Shown piece by piece: positions 1 to 8,571 of a DNA stretch of 64,000 bases. The notes below the pieces were generated by a model. The model was not told the DNA's origin, did no database searches, and saw only the letters and a list, made by a program, of their open reading frames with translations. The position numbers and the translations under genes are program-made. The stretch is from positions 2,046,001 through 2,110,000 of the forward strand of contig NZ_JACHMN010000003.1 of assembly GCF_014204945.1 (NCBI RefSeq), in the 5' to 3' direction. The stretch is from Allocatelliglobosispora scoriae (GTDB lineage: Bacteria; Actinomycetota; Actinomycetes; Mycobacteriales; Micromonosporaceae). Numbering within the stretch: position 1 is the stretch's first letter; every line of letters starts with the position of its first letter.

Positions 1-591
1 CTCGGTCACGTCGGCGGCGGGCTGGGCGAGCATCGGTGCCAGCGGCCGGCCGACCTGGAGTGCGAAGGTGCCCAGGATCGCCGCGCCGCCGGTGAGCGCC
101 GCCGCCGCCACGACGGAGAGGTCGCCGGAGAGCAGCAGCGAGCGCCGGACCAGCGCGGCGTCCACGGCGGCCGCCTCGGCGACGGCGTCGGCGAGGATCC
201 CGGCGAGCGCGCCCTGGCGGACCTCGCCCGTGAAGAGCCCGCGCAGCAGCGCCTGCTCGGGCGCGGTCGCGGCGGCGAGGAGCCGGTGCAGCTCGTCACG
301 GCGCCGGGCCTGGGATCCGGTGCCCGCGATGGCGGCGATCCGGTCGATCGCGGCGTGGACCTCGGCGACGGAGAGGGTCGGGACAGCGGCCGGTGGCGGC
401 GGCTGTTGCAGGCTCGCCCAGCCGACACCGGTGGAGCGCTGCCGCAGCTCCCCGGCGAGGTAGGCCGCGCCGGGCTCGATCTCGTCGGGCGCCAGGCCGC
501 GCAGGGCGGCGGCGATCAGCTCGATCTTGGCCTTGCGGCCGGATGTCGCCGCGACCGCTGCGGATGTCGCCGCCACCTCTGCGAAGAGCAC
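1..591 (-). CDS. ATP-dependent DNA ligase, N-terminal part (cut by window start)
   Basis: The minus-strand frame starting with GTG at 591 stays open to base 1, giving the first 197 residues. It begins VLFAEVAATSAAVAATSGRK and continues with YLAGELRQRSTGVGWASL, the typical start of the actinobacterial stand-alone ATP-dependent DNA ligases (N-terminal alpha-helical DNA-binding domain). The nucleotidyltransferase domain with the catalytic lysine and the OB fold lie outside the window, so catalytic competence cannot be judged. Such ligases seal nicks in repair and are additional to the NAD-dependent replicative LigA. A purine-rich GCGAGGA precedes the GTG. It is divergent from the ABC exporter genes. 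Family assignment is firm from the N-terminal pattern; the exact paralogue is not. Confidence 0.85.
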   Translation of the reverse strand, partial: MLFAEVAATSAAVAATSGRKAKIELIAAALRGLAPDEIEPGAAYLAGELRQRSTGVGWASLQQPPPPAAVPTLSVAEVHAAIDRIAAIAGTGSQARRRDELHRLLAAATAPEQALLRGLFTGEVRQGALAGILADAVAEAAAVDAALVRRSLLLSGDLSVVAAAALTGGAAILGTFALQVGRPLAPMLAQPAADVTE

Positions 592-710
592 CGACCCATC
601 CTCGCACCGCCCACCGACACCGGCGACCGGTTCCGCCTCCGTCGCACCAGACCTGGCCGCCGGGCCGGCCTGATCCGCCGAGCGCGACCGACCGCCAGCC
701 ACGATCGCCG

Positions 711-727
711 CAACTCTTCAAGAGTTG
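711..727. repeat. Family A palindrome, single copy
   Basis: CAACTCTTCAAGAGTTG, 8-base arms around one base, preceded by GATCGCCG. Lies between divergent genes, not at a gene end. Confidence 0.8.
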
Positions 728-790
728 GTCCCACGGCCCGTCGACGTGCCCGTCGGCGTCCCGCCGCGCCGGCCCGTCGTACGCGGCCTC

Positions 791-860
791 CGGTCACGTT
801 TTGCAGCAAAGCGTGGCCTCGCGAAGCGAGAAGGCCACGCTTTGCTGCAAAACGTGACCG
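791..860. repeat. Family B long inverted repeat, copy 1
   Basis: Perfect 28-base arms (791-818 and 833-860) around a 14-base apex. The arms contain TTTTGCAGCAAAGCGTGG and its complement. The apex itself pairs (TCGC, GCGA). It sits between divergent genes, where an ordinary terminator is not expected. Confidence 0.9.
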
Positions 861-893
861 GAGCGGGGTGAGCGGGCTCCGAGGTGCGTGATC

Positions 894-931
894 TATGCTC
901 CCCGCGTCATAGCGATCTGGGAGCGCTCCCC
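894..931 (+). promoter_or_regulatory. Candidate promoter and CebR-like operator of the FtsX exporter operon
   Basis: A TATGCT hexamer (894-899) is a possible -10 box. Just downstream, 918-931 reads TGGGAGCGCTCCCC, 13 of 14 bases of the LacI-family CebR box TGGGAGCGCTCCCA, with a perfect 12-base palindromic core (919-930). A repressor bound here would block transcription before the start at 969. The resemblance is seen; the regulator is inferred. Confidence 0.5.
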
Positions 932-968
932 AGCGTTCCTCGGCGCCGTCCGGCGAAGGGTGATGGGC

Positions 969-3900
969 ATGTGGCGGATCCTGCTGCGCACCGTGCGCGC
1001 GCACCCGGGGCAGCTCGCGGTGCTCGGCCTGCTCGGTGCGCTGCTCGCGGTGGTCGCGGCGGCGGCTCCGGCGTACACCCGGCTCGCCACCGCCGATCTG
1101 CGGTCCGCCCAGCTCAGCGGTGCCCTGCCGCTGGAGCGGGTGGTCAGCGTCCGGGGTTCCGTGCCGGTCACGCCGACCGGTGACGGCGGGCGCGTCGAGC
1201 GGCTGCAGCGCCGGATCGAGACGGCGGCCGAGGGCACCGGGCTCACCCTCGTGCTCACCCGCGAGCTCTCCGTCCACCTGGGAGCACCGACGGCGGCCGA
1301 GACGGACAGAGGCCTGGTCACCGCATTGATCAGCCGCGAGGGCGCCTGCGCCCGTGTCGTCCTCAGTGGAGCGTGCCCGGCCGGGCCGGGGCAGGTCGCG
1401 CTCGGTGCGGCCACCGCCGGTGCCCTCGGGCTGCGGATCGGCGACACGGTGCACGCGAGCGTGTCGACGGGGGTCGGACCTCGGGAGCACGCGCTGCGGA
1501 TCACGGCGACCTACACGGCCCGGCCCGGTGCGGAGGCCTACTGGGCGAGCCGGCCCGACCTCGCCGACGATCCCCGGCGGCTCGATCCACCGGCGCTGAC
1601 GGATGCGGCGACCTTCGCCGTCCTCGCCACGTCGGGTACGGACTTCGGCGCCGCGGAGTCCGCCGACGACCAGGAGCCGACCACCTCGACCACGGTCACC
1701 GCCGACCTGCTCGCCCTCGACCCGGCGGCACTCCCGGCCGACCTCACCGCCGTCGCGACCCGGGCCGAGGAACTGCGCTCCACCCCGCCCGACGGCTTCA
1801 CCACCATCACCCGCCTGCCCGACCTGCTCCACCGGGTCACCGAGAACCAGCATGCCCTCGTCGCCGGGCTCACCGCCACCGCCGGGGAACTGCTCCTGAT
1901 CGGCGCCTTCGTGCTGCTGGTGGCGGCCCGGTCGGCATCGGCACAGCGGCTGCCGCGCACCACCCTGGCGCTGCTGCGGGGCGCGCCGCCCTTCTCCCGC
2001 TGGTGGTTCGCCGCCGCCGGGCCGGTCCTGGCGACCATGCTCGCCGCCGCGGCCGGTGCGCTCGCCGGGAGGGCGCTGGTACGGGCACCGGTCACCCCGG
2101 TCGACCTCGCCGTCGCCGGTGCCGCCGTCCTCCTGCCCGCCATCGCCGTGGGGGTGGTGGAGGCGCATGCCCTGCGTACGCCGATCCTCAACGCCCTGCG
2201 CGCCACCCGCTCGGCCCGCAGCGGACGTGCCCTGCAACCCCTCGACGGCATCGTCGCCGCCGGTGCCGCCGTGATGATCTACCAGCTCGCGGTCGGGGTG
2301 CCGGACCGGGGCATCACCCCGCTCGCCCCCGGCCTGCTGCTGCTCGCCTTCGCGCTGCTCCTGGGCCGCCTGCTCACCACCGCGACCGTCGGCATCGGCG
2401 GCCACCAGCTCCGCCGGGGCGCCCTCGCACCGGGCCTCGCCGCCGCCCAGCTCGCCCGGGGCTCGGTGGCGCCCCGGCTACTCGCCCTGCTCATCGTCGC
2501 GGTCGCCCTCTTCGCCACCGCCGCCTCGGGCTACCGCACCACGTCGGCGGCGCTCCTCGACCGGGCCCGGCTGGAGCTCGGCGCCGACCGGGTCCTCGTC
2601 GTCACCGGCATGCCCTACACGGCGGTGCGGGACGCGGTGCGCGCCGCCGACCCGCAGGGGCGCTACGCGATGGCCGCGACCCGGGACACGATCGGCGCCC
2701 ACGCCGTGCTCGCCGTCGACAGCGCGCGCCTCGCCGCCGTCGCCGGGTGGGACGCCCCCGCCGGTCAGCCGGACGCCGCGACCGTCGCGGGCCTGCTGCG
2801 GCCGCCGGTCAACCCGGCGGTCACGGTGACCGGCACCGAGCTGCTGCTCGACGTCACCGTCACCGAGCGCCTCGGCATCGCCACCCCGGTCGAGCTCCAG
2901 CTCGTGAAGGCCGACGGCACGCTGGTCCCGGTCCGGCTGCTCGTCGGGCCGGAGCCGGGCACGCGGACCTACCGGGCGGCGGTGTCCGGGTGTTCGGGCG
3001 GTTGCCGGGTCGCCTACCTGCGGTTCGAGTTCTCGCCGGACGCGCTGCGGATCGAGCGGATCGCCCAGTCCGGCCCCGAACAGGTCCTCCTCGACGGCGC
3101 CGCCCTCGCCTCGCCGGGCCGCTGGCGGTCGGGCTTCACCACGGCGCCCGGCGAGATCACGGTGCGCCACGGCACCGGGTGGTTGAGCGCCACCTACGTA
3201 CCCGACGATCCCCGGCACATCAGCACCGATCTGCGGGTGCTGCTCGCCGACGCACCCGTGCCGCTGCCCATCGTCGCCGCCGGGCGGCCCTCGATCGCCC
3301 AGACCGACGAGGTGACCGATCTGCCCGTCCTCGCCATCGACGACCGGCCGGTCCACGTCGTCGCCACCACGCCCGGCCTGCCCGGTGCCGGAGCCGACGG
3401 ATACCTGATGGACTACGAGTACGCCGACCGCCTCGCCGCCGAACCGCTCGGCCGGGCGGGCACCGAGGTCTGGACCACCGCCGACACCCCGCCGCAGATC
3501 CTCGCCGACCTGCGCGAACGGCTGACCGTGCTGCGGGAGGAGACCGTCGCCGACCGGGCCGACCGGATGCTGCGCGACGGCCCCGGGCGGGCTGCCCTGC
3601 TGCGGCTGGCGGCGACCGGGCTCGGTCTGCTGCTCGCCGCCGGCGGGCTGCTCATCACCGCCGTCGCCGAGCACCGCCGCTGGGTCCGCGAGCTGCTAGC
3701 CCTGCGGGTGCAGGGGGTGAGCGGCAGGGTCGCCCACCGCAGCGTGCACCTCTACTACGCGCTGCTCACCGGCACGGCGGTGCTCGCCGGGGTGGCGCTG
3801 GCGATCGCGGCCGCACCGCAGGCACGGCGGACCGCGCCCGTCTTCGTGGACGCGTGGAGCGCCACCGGCGTACCCGTCGGAAGCGGCGTGTGGGGCGCGC

Positions 3901-4004
3901 TGGCCGCCGCCGCCGTCGCGGCCGTGCTGCTCGCGGGCCTCGCGGGGCTGGTGGCGAGAGCCCATCTCCGCCGGTTGGCCACGGCGACGGCGGGTGTCCG
4001 ATGA
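969..4004 (+). CDS. FtsX-family ABC transporter permease (1011 aa)
   Basis: Large inner-membrane subunit of a MacB/FtsX-type ABC system, first gene of a coupled operon. Residues about 15-35 form an N-terminal membrane helix ([21 protein letters not shown]). Long extracytoplasmic stretches alternate with membrane blocks near the middle, and the C-terminal third has the FtsX core (LLLAAGGLLITAVAEHRRW followed by ELLALRVQGVS and two further helices). A pair of cysteines (CARVVLSGAC) recurs in the next gene's product, so the two permeases are homologous. The start at ATG 969 is preferred over ATG 963 because GAAGGG lies 8 bases upstream. The stop overlaps the next start (ATGA). Substrate unknown; this family usually exports peptides or lipids, or transmits mechanical force. 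Confidence 0.85.
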   Translation: MWRILLRTVRAHPGQLAVLGLLGALLAVVAAAAPAYTRLATADLRSAQLSGALPLERVVSVRGSVPVTPTGDGGRVERLQRRIETAAEGTGLTLVLTRELSVHLGAPTAAETDRGLVTALISREGACARVVLSGACPAGPGQVALGAATAGALGLRIGDTVHASVSTGVGPREHALRITATYTARPGAEAYWASRPDLADDPRRLDPPALTDAATFAVLATSGTDFGAAESADDQEPTTSTTVTADLLALDPAALPADLTAVATRAEELRSTPPDGFTTITRLPDLLHRVTENQHALVAGLTATAGELLLIGAFVLLVAARSASAQRLPRTTLALLRGAPPFSRWWFAAAGPVLATMLAAAAGALAGRALVRAPVTPVDLAVAGAAVLLPAIAVGVVEAHALRTPILNALRATRSARSGRALQPLDGIVAAGAAVMIYQLAVGVPDRGITPLAPGLLLLAFALLLGRLLTTATVGIGGHQLRRGALAPGLAAAQLARGSVAPRLLALLIVAVALFATAASGYRTTSAALLDRARLELGADRVLVVTGMPYTAVRDAVRAADPQGRYAMAATRDTIGAHAVLAVDSARLAAVAGWDAPAGQPDAATVAGLLRPPVNPAVTVTGTELLLDVTVTERLGIATPVELQLVKADGTLVPVRLLVGPEPGTRTYRAAVSGCSGGCRVAYLRFEFSPDALRIERIAQSGPEQVLLDGAALASPGRWRSGFTTAPGEITVRHGTGWLSATYVPDDPRHISTDLRVLLADAPVPLPIVAAGRPSIAQTDEVTDLPVLAIDDRPVHVVATTPGLPGAGADGYLMDYEYADRLAAEPLGRAGTEVWTTADTPPQILADLRERLTVLREETVADRADRMLRDGPGRAALLRLAATGLGLLLAAGGLLITAVAEHRRWVRELLALRVQGVSGRVAHRSVHLYYALLTGTAVLAGVALAIAAAPQARRTAPVFVDAWSATGVPVGSGVWGALAAAAVAAVLLAGLAGLVARAHLRRLATATAGVR

Positions 4005-6541
4005 GGCTGGTCCGGGCGATGCTGCGGCAGCGGCGGGGCGCCGCGCTGACGATGCTCGTCCTCGCCGCGATCGCGACCCTGGGCGCCGTCGCCGGGCCGC
4101 TCTACCGCGACGCCGCGGCGTCGGCCGCCACGACCGCCGAGGTCGCCCAGGCGACGCCGGTGGAGCGGGTGATCAGCCGGACCAGGATCGTCGAGGTGAC
4201 GCGCTCGTTCGGCCCGGCCAAGCGGTTCAGCGACGACCTGGAACCGCTGCTGCCCTACCGCAAGGGGTTCGAGACCGTCGGCGGGCTGCAGATCGCCGGG
4301 CGGGTCACCGGCGCGAACACCCAGGCGTCGGCGTGGCTCGTCTACCGGGGCAACGTCTGCGCGCACATCGTCGTCGTCGCCGGGCGCTGCGTCGCGGGTG
4401 CCGGTGAGGCGGTCCTGCCGGTCTCGGTCGGGCACGACCTGGGCCTCGGCGTCGGCAGCGTCGCCGGATTCGAGGCCGGGCTCGTCACCAGGTCCGGCTT
4501 CAGCAGCGAGGGCGAGCCGGTCGCCGTCACCGTCGTCGGCCTCTACGAGCTGGGCGACGTCGCCGGAGCCTACGGCGCGGGCCGCTACACCGGCGACGAC
4601 CCGGCCGAGGGCGCACCGGTCTTCGCCACGCGCGAGACCGTCATGGGCACACCCTTCGAGGACGCCGTCCTCATCACCGACTTCATCGCCGGCCCCGAGG
4701 CCTTCACCGACCTGGGCGCGCTGCGCACCCTCGTCACGGACGAGCGTGACACGGGCGACCAGGAGGGGTACGCCGTCAGCGGCGACCTCGACCGCCTCGC
4801 CGACCGCATCGACGCCAGTCACGCCGTGCTCGGGATCGCCATCCAGGTCGCCGCCGTGCCGCTCGTCCTGCTCGCCCTCGTCGTCCTGCACCTCGCGGTG
4901 ACGGCCGGGGTGCTGCGGCGGCGCACGGAGTTCGGCCTCGCCGGGCTGCGCGGCGTCCCGGCCGGCACCCGCTGGTGGCTCGCCTCCGCCGAATACCTGC
5001 TGCCCGCACTCGCCGGTGCCCCGTTCGGGCTGCTGCTCGGCCTGCTCCTCGTCGGACGGCTCTCCGCGGCGCTGCTGCCCGGGGACCCCGGCGTGACCCT
5101 GACGGGGGAGACCGTCGCATACGCCGCGATCGCGGTGGCCGCCGCGATCGCGGTGGCCACCCTCGCCCAGTGGCGGGCGTCGCGGGGACCGGTGGCCTCG
5201 CTGCTGCGCCGCACGCCCGCCCGGTCGAGGGTGGCCCTCGCCGGTCTGGGGGAGGTGATCGCGGTGCTGCTCGCCGCGGTCGCCGGCTACCAGATCACCG
5301 CCGACACGGCGCCGAGCGGGATCGCCCTGCTCACGCCGCTGCTCGTCGCGATCGCCGCCGGATTGCTGGCGCGCCGGGTCGTCAGCCTGCTCGCCGGGCG
5401 GGCGGCGGCGTTCGCCCTCCATCGTGGACGGTTGACCCCGGCGATGTTCGCCTTCGCGGTGGCCCGGCGCCCCGCGCTGACCCGGCTGCTGACCCTGCTC
5501 ATCGTGGCCTTCGCCGTCGCCGGGTTCGCCGTGGCGGCGGCGGTCACCGGATCGGCCGCCCGCGCCGACCGGGCCCGGCACGACCTCGGCGCCGCCCAGG
5601 TGCTGCGGGTGAGCCCGGTCCCCGCCGACCGGCTGCTCGCCGCCGTGCGCGCCGCCGACCCCGAGGGCCGCTACGCCATGGCGGTGGTACGCCTGCGCGA
5701 CGAGCAGTTCCCGATGCTCGCCGTCGACACCGACCGGCTCGCCCGGGTGGCGTACTGGGGGCCCGCCATCGGCCTGCCGGCGTCGTCCGTGCGCGACCTC
5801 CTCCGCCCGGCCACGCACGGCGCCGAACTGCCCGTCATCACGGCCGGTACGCCCGGGGAGTCCGTCCGCGCGCTCAGCTCGTCGATCCCGGTGACCCGCG
5901 CTGCCCCGGTCGCCACCGTGCCGCGGCTCGGGTCCCGCGGCGGCCTCGCCGATCTGGGCCTGGTGATCGCGGCGACCCAGGACCAGTCCGCCGACGCCCG
6001 CGAACCCGAGATCTGGCTCGCCGCCGACGCCCCCGCCGACCTGCGGGAACGCCTCCGCCAGGCCGGGCTCGGCATCACCGCCGCCACATCCGCCGACGCC
6101 CGGATCGCCGCCGCCGACGACCAGGGCCCGGCGCTCGCCCTGCGGTTCTTCGTCGTCGCCTCGCTCACCGCGCTGCTGCTCAGCGTCGCCGCACTGCTCG
6201 TCGCCGCCGAGTCCGAGCGCGAGGACCAGGTCCGGATGCTGCGCGCCCTGCGCGTGCAGGGCCTGCCCGCCCGCGCCGTCTGGTCGCACATCTTCGGCGG
6301 GTACGCCGTCCTCGTCACCGCCGCCGCCCTCGCCGGTCTCGCCGCCACCGCCGTCGCGTGGCTCGTCGCCCGCTCGGTCGTCCCGTTCTTCGCCGACGGC
6401 GGCGGACCACCCGTCCCGGCGCTGCCGCCGAGCCCGTGGCTCGTCGCCGTCGCCGTCGTGGCGGGCGCCGGGGTGGCGCTCACCACCAGTGCCTTCGCCG
6501 CCGCATCGCTGCGCCGCGCCGTCGAGAGGAGTCCACAGTGA
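4001..6541 (+). CDS. FtsX-family ABC transporter permease (846 aa)
   Basis: Second permease of the exporter, translationally coupled to the first by ATGA. It has an N-terminal membrane helix (LTMLVLAAIATLGAVAGPLY), a soluble domain with paired cysteines (CAHIVVVAGRC) matching the upstream permease, a central membrane block (VPLVLLALVVLHLAVTAGVL) and a C-terminal FtsX block ending in AAASLRRAVERSPQ. It is shorter than its partner because the second soluble domain is reduced. The pair probably forms a heterodimer served by the ATPase encoded next. No substrate can be read from the sequence. Confidence 0.85.
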   Translation: MRLVRAMLRQRRGAALTMLVLAAIATLGAVAGPLYRDAAASAATTAEVAQATPVERVISRTRIVEVTRSFGPAKRFSDDLEPLLPYRKGFETVGGLQIAGRVTGANTQASAWLVYRGNVCAHIVVVAGRCVAGAGEAVLPVSVGHDLGLGVGSVAGFEAGLVTRSGFSSEGEPVAVTVVGLYELGDVAGAYGAGRYTGDDPAEGAPVFATRETVMGTPFEDAVLITDFIAGPEAFTDLGALRTLVTDERDTGDQEGYAVSGDLDRLADRIDASHAVLGIAIQVAAVPLVLLALVVLHLAVTAGVLRRRTEFGLAGLRGVPAGTRWWLASAEYLLPALAGAPFGLLLGLLLVGRLSAALLPGDPGVTLTGETVAYAAIAVAAAIAVATLAQWRASRGPVASLLRRTPARSRVALAGLGEVIAVLLAAVAGYQITADTAPSGIALLTPLLVAIAAGLLARRVVSLLAGRAAAFALHRGRLTPAMFAFAVARRPALTRLLTLLIVAFAVAGFAVAAAVTGSAARADRARHDLGAAQVLRVSPVPADRLLAAVRAADPEGRYAMAVVRLRDEQFPMLAVDTDRLARVAYWGPAIGLPASSVRDLLRPATHGAELPVITAGTPGESVRALSSSIPVTRAAPVATVPRLGSRGGLADLGLVIAATQDQSADAREPEIWLAADAPADLRERLRQAGLGITAATSADARIAAADDQGPALALRFFVVASLTALLLSVAALLVAAESEREDQVRMLRALRVQGLPARAVWSHIFGGYAVLVTAAALAGLAATAVAWLVARSVVPFFADGGGPPVPALPPSPWLVAVAVVAGAGVALTTSAFAAASLRRAVERSPQ

Positions 6542-7365
6542 ACGGTCTCGCCGTGATCTGCCGCCGCGTCGTGCAGATCTACCGGGCCGAGGGCGGCGAT
6601 GTCGTCGCCCTCGCCGGAGTCGACCTGGAGATCGCGCCCGGTCAGAAGGTGGCCCTCGTCGGCCCGTCCGGCTCCGGCAAGTCCACCCTGGTCGCGCTGC
6701 TCTCCGGGCTGATGCGGCCGAGCGCGGGCCGGGTCCAGGTGGGGCTCGTCGACATCGGCAAGCTCACCGACGCCGAGCTCGCCCGGCTGCGCGGCACCGA
6801 CATCGGCGTGGTGCTGCAGGGCGCCAACCGCAACCTGCTGCCCTATGCCACGCTGGAGGAGAACCTGTGGCTCGCCCAGCGGCGCGCCCGCAAGGTCCGC
6901 CCCGCCGACGTCGAGCCGCCCGAGACGATCGCCGGACTGGTCGGCCTGCTCGGCTCGGGTCACCGCCGCATCCTCGACCTGCCGCCGGGCGCCCGCCAGC
7001 GGGCTGCGCTGGCGGTGGGCCTCGCCGCCTCGCCCGGCCTGCTCCTCGTCGACGAGCCGACCAGCCAGCTCGACCACGACGCCCGCGACGAGGTCCTGGA
7101 GGCCCTGGACCGGGTCAACCGCGAGCGCGGCACCACGATCGTCGCGGTGACCCACGACCCGATGGTCGGCGAGGCGTTCGGCCGCGTGGTCACGATCCGC
7201 GACGGCCGCGTCGGCGCCGAAGGCCGTGGCGGCCGCGAATTCGCGGTGGTGGCAGGCGACGGCACGGTCCAGCTGCCCCCCGCGATGCTGGAGAGCTATC
7301 CGCCCGGCACCCTCTTCACCGTCGACGACACCGACGGCACCGTGACATTCGAGGCCGAACGCTGA
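6538..7365 (+). CDS. ABC transporter ATP-binding protein with atypical signature motif
   Basis: 275-residue ATPase that would energise the two FtsX permeases. Walker A is GPSGSGKST (residues 42-50) and Walker B is LLLVDEP followed by TSQLD. The signature, normally LSGGQ or LSGGE, reads LPPGARQR. The GTG start overlaps the preceding stop (GTGA), so the three genes are coupled. MacB-type ATPases are usually about 225 residues; the extra C-terminal 40 residues (from about FAVVAGDGTVQLP) form a small appended segment. The altered signature may weaken ATP hydrolysis or reflect a specialised heteromeric transporter; the family assignment itself is secure. Confidence 0.88.
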   Translation: MNGLAVICRRVVQIYRAEGGDVVALAGVDLEIAPGQKVALVGPSGSGKSTLVALLSGLMRPSAGRVQVGLVDIGKLTDAELARLRGTDIGVVLQGANRNLLPYATLEENLWLAQRRARKVRPADVEPPETIAGLVGLLGSGHRRILDLPPGARQRAALAVGLAASPGLLLVDEPTSQLDHDARDEVLEALDRVNRERGTTIVAVTHDPMVGEAFGRVVTIRDGRVGAEGRGGREFAVVAGDGTVQLPPAMLESYPPGTLFTVDDTDGTVTFEAER

Positions 7366-7376
7366 CCGGGCCGCTC

Positions 7377-7460
7377 CAAAATTCGCGTTGATCAAGGGAA
7401 GACTCGCCGCATATCGGACACCCGAGATGGTGAGTCTTCCCTTGATCAACGCGAATTTTG
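7377..7460. repeat. Family C long inverted repeat, copy 1
   Basis: Perfect 29-base arms (7377-7405 and 7432-7460) beginning CAAAATTCGCG and containing GTTGATCAAGGGAAGACTC, with a 26-base loop. It lies between convergent stops at 7365 and 7467, a bidirectional terminator position. Arms and loop recur almost unchanged at 25306-25389. Confidence 0.9.
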
Positions 7461-7466
7461 GGGCGG

Positions 7467-8384
7467 TCAGTCCGCGGCGCGGCGCTCCTCGAAGACGTCG
7501 TAGGAGAGGGAGCGGTAGAGGGACAGGGCGCGCTCGTTGGGGCCGAAGACGTTGAGGCCCAACCAGCTGTTGCCGCCCTCGAGGGTGGTCTGCTCGCCGA
7601 GGAGCATCGCCGCTCGGCCGTAGCCGCGACCCCGGTGCGCCTCGGCCACCTCCACGCCGTAGACCCAGCTCATCTCGGGCGCGTAGCCGTGGCCGATCCA
7701 GACCGTGCCGACGACCTCGCCGCCGACCTCTACGCACCGGAGCGCGTGCCCGGCCGTGGCGACCCCGCCCGGCAGCAGCTCGTCGAACTCCGCCGCCGAC
7801 TGCGCCCGGCTCTCCTCGATCGTGCCGAGCCCGGCCTCGGCCTTCTCCACCGCGTAGGCCTCCACCTGCTCGGCGCGCCAGCCGGTGAACTCGGCGTCGG
7901 TCATCGGCCGTCCGACCACGCCCGGCGGCAGCTCGATCGGCTCCGCGACGGCCTTGACCATCTGCCGGGCCCGCACCGGGAAGTCGCCCAGCAGCGCGAC
8001 CTGCGCCGGGTCGCTCGGATCGATCCCAAAGGCCGGTCGGCCACCGTGCTTGACGGCCCAGCTCCCCGCCCACGCCAGCGCCGCCCGCCCGTGGCCGCGC
8101 CGCCGGTGCTCCGGCTCCACCCAGATGTCCAGCAGGTACGCGTTCCCGTCCGCCCGCCCCGGCATGGTCATGACGACGACCCCGACAGCCGTGCCCCTCT
8201 CGTCGACGAGGCACTCGATCGCCCGTTCCGAGGCGCTGGAGAGCTGCTGCAGCCGCCGCTGGACGTGCTGGTTGACCGCCCCCGACGGGAGCGGGTGGCT
8301 GCCGAGCCCGGAGTGCAGCCGTGCCTGCCACCCGGCGCTCCAGTTGTCGGTCTCGTCGGCCGTGGCCGGTCGTGTCGTCGTCAC
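7467..8384 (-). CDS. Tandem-domain GNAT acetyltransferase
   Basis: 305-residue cytoplasmic protein with two GNAT folds. Each has an acetyl-CoA-binding motif A: WVEPEHRRRGHGRAAL in the N-terminal half and VEVAEAHRGRGYGRAAM in the C-terminal half. A two-GNAT layout also occurs in mycothiol synthase, but this sequence lacks the MshD look and its neighbours give no mycothiol context, so the substrate is unknown. GTG at 8384 was chosen because a TAGGCT hexamer ends 7 bases upstream, which suits a leaderless transcript. Longer upstream extensions lose the coding pattern. It converges on the ABC operon across the family C repeat. Confidence 0.82.
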   Translation of the reverse strand: MTTTRPATADETDNWSAGWQARLHSGLGSHPLPSGAVNQHVQRRLQQLSSASERAIECLVDERGTAVGVVVMTMPGRADGNAYLLDIWVEPEHRRRGHGRAALAWAGSWAVKHGGRPAFGIDPSDPAQVALLGDFPVRARQMVKAVAEPIELPPGVVGRPMTDAEFTGWRAEQVEAYAVEKAEAGLGTIEESRAQSAAEFDELLPGGVATAGHALRCVEVGGEVVGTVWIGHGYAPEMSWVYGVEVAEAHRGRGYGRAAMLLGEQTTLEGGNSWLGLNVFGPNERALSLYRSLSYDVFEERRAAD

Positions 8385-8391
8385 CCGACCG

Positions 8392-8397
8392 AGCCTA
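8392..8397 (-). promoter_or_regulatory. Candidate leaderless -10 box of the tandem GNAT gene
   Basis: TAGGCT on the minus strand, 7 bases before the GTG at 8384; no ribosome binding site is visible. Confidence 0.45.
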
Positions 8398-8452
8398 CGG
8401 CCGCCCCGCCGGCACCGCCCGCCGGCGTCGCACCGGCTCCGCCGAGCGTGAT

Positions 8453-8519
8453 GGTTTCGAAACCCTAAATCTGGGCTCCACCTGACAACCGGTCGGCCGG
8501 GACACGGTGTCTCTACAGT
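8453..8519 (+). promoter_or_regulatory. Operator-like palindromes and -10 box upstream of the SMP-30-like gene
   Basis: GGTTTCGAAACC (8453-8464) is a perfect 12-base palindrome between the divergent GNAT and SMP-30-like genes. GACACGGTGTC (8501-8511) is a second palindrome that directly abuts TACAGT (8514-8519), a candidate -10 box. Both look like repressor sites; the regulator is not identified. Confidence 0.45.
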
Positions 8520-8571
8520 GGCGCGCCACGCATTTACCTCACTCAAACTCAAACGGGAGATGTGATAACAA

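Larger units (their letters stand above)
592..968. other. Divergent intergenic region with two repeat elements and an operator
   Basis: 377 bases without a credible gene between the ligase and the first ABC permease. It holds a family A palindrome (711-727), a long family B inverted repeat (791-860), a TATGCT hexamer (894-899) and a CebR-like palindrome (918-931). No small ORF in it has the third-position composition of its neighbours. Confidence 0.6.

Noticed and set aside
516..2405. Long minus-strand open frame of about 629 residues opposite the first ABC permease
   Set aside because: Composition (Gly, Arg, Asp, Gln runs) is that of an antisense shadow; the plus strand has clear membrane and FtsX motifs and a ribosome binding site.
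1373..4000. 5' extension of the second permease frame over the first permease gene
   Set aside because: Translation is Arg/Pro/Gly-rich noise until ATG 4001, where coding begins with a signal-anchor helix and ATGA coupling.
7377..7460. Insertion-sequence ends
   Set aside because: The arms face each other across only 26 bases with no transposase and no target duplication seen; a miniature element remains possible and is reported as a repeat family.
7467..8384. Mycothiol synthase (MshD)
   Set aside because: Two GNAT domains fit, but the sequence lacks MshD-like stretches that I recognise and the context is unrelated.
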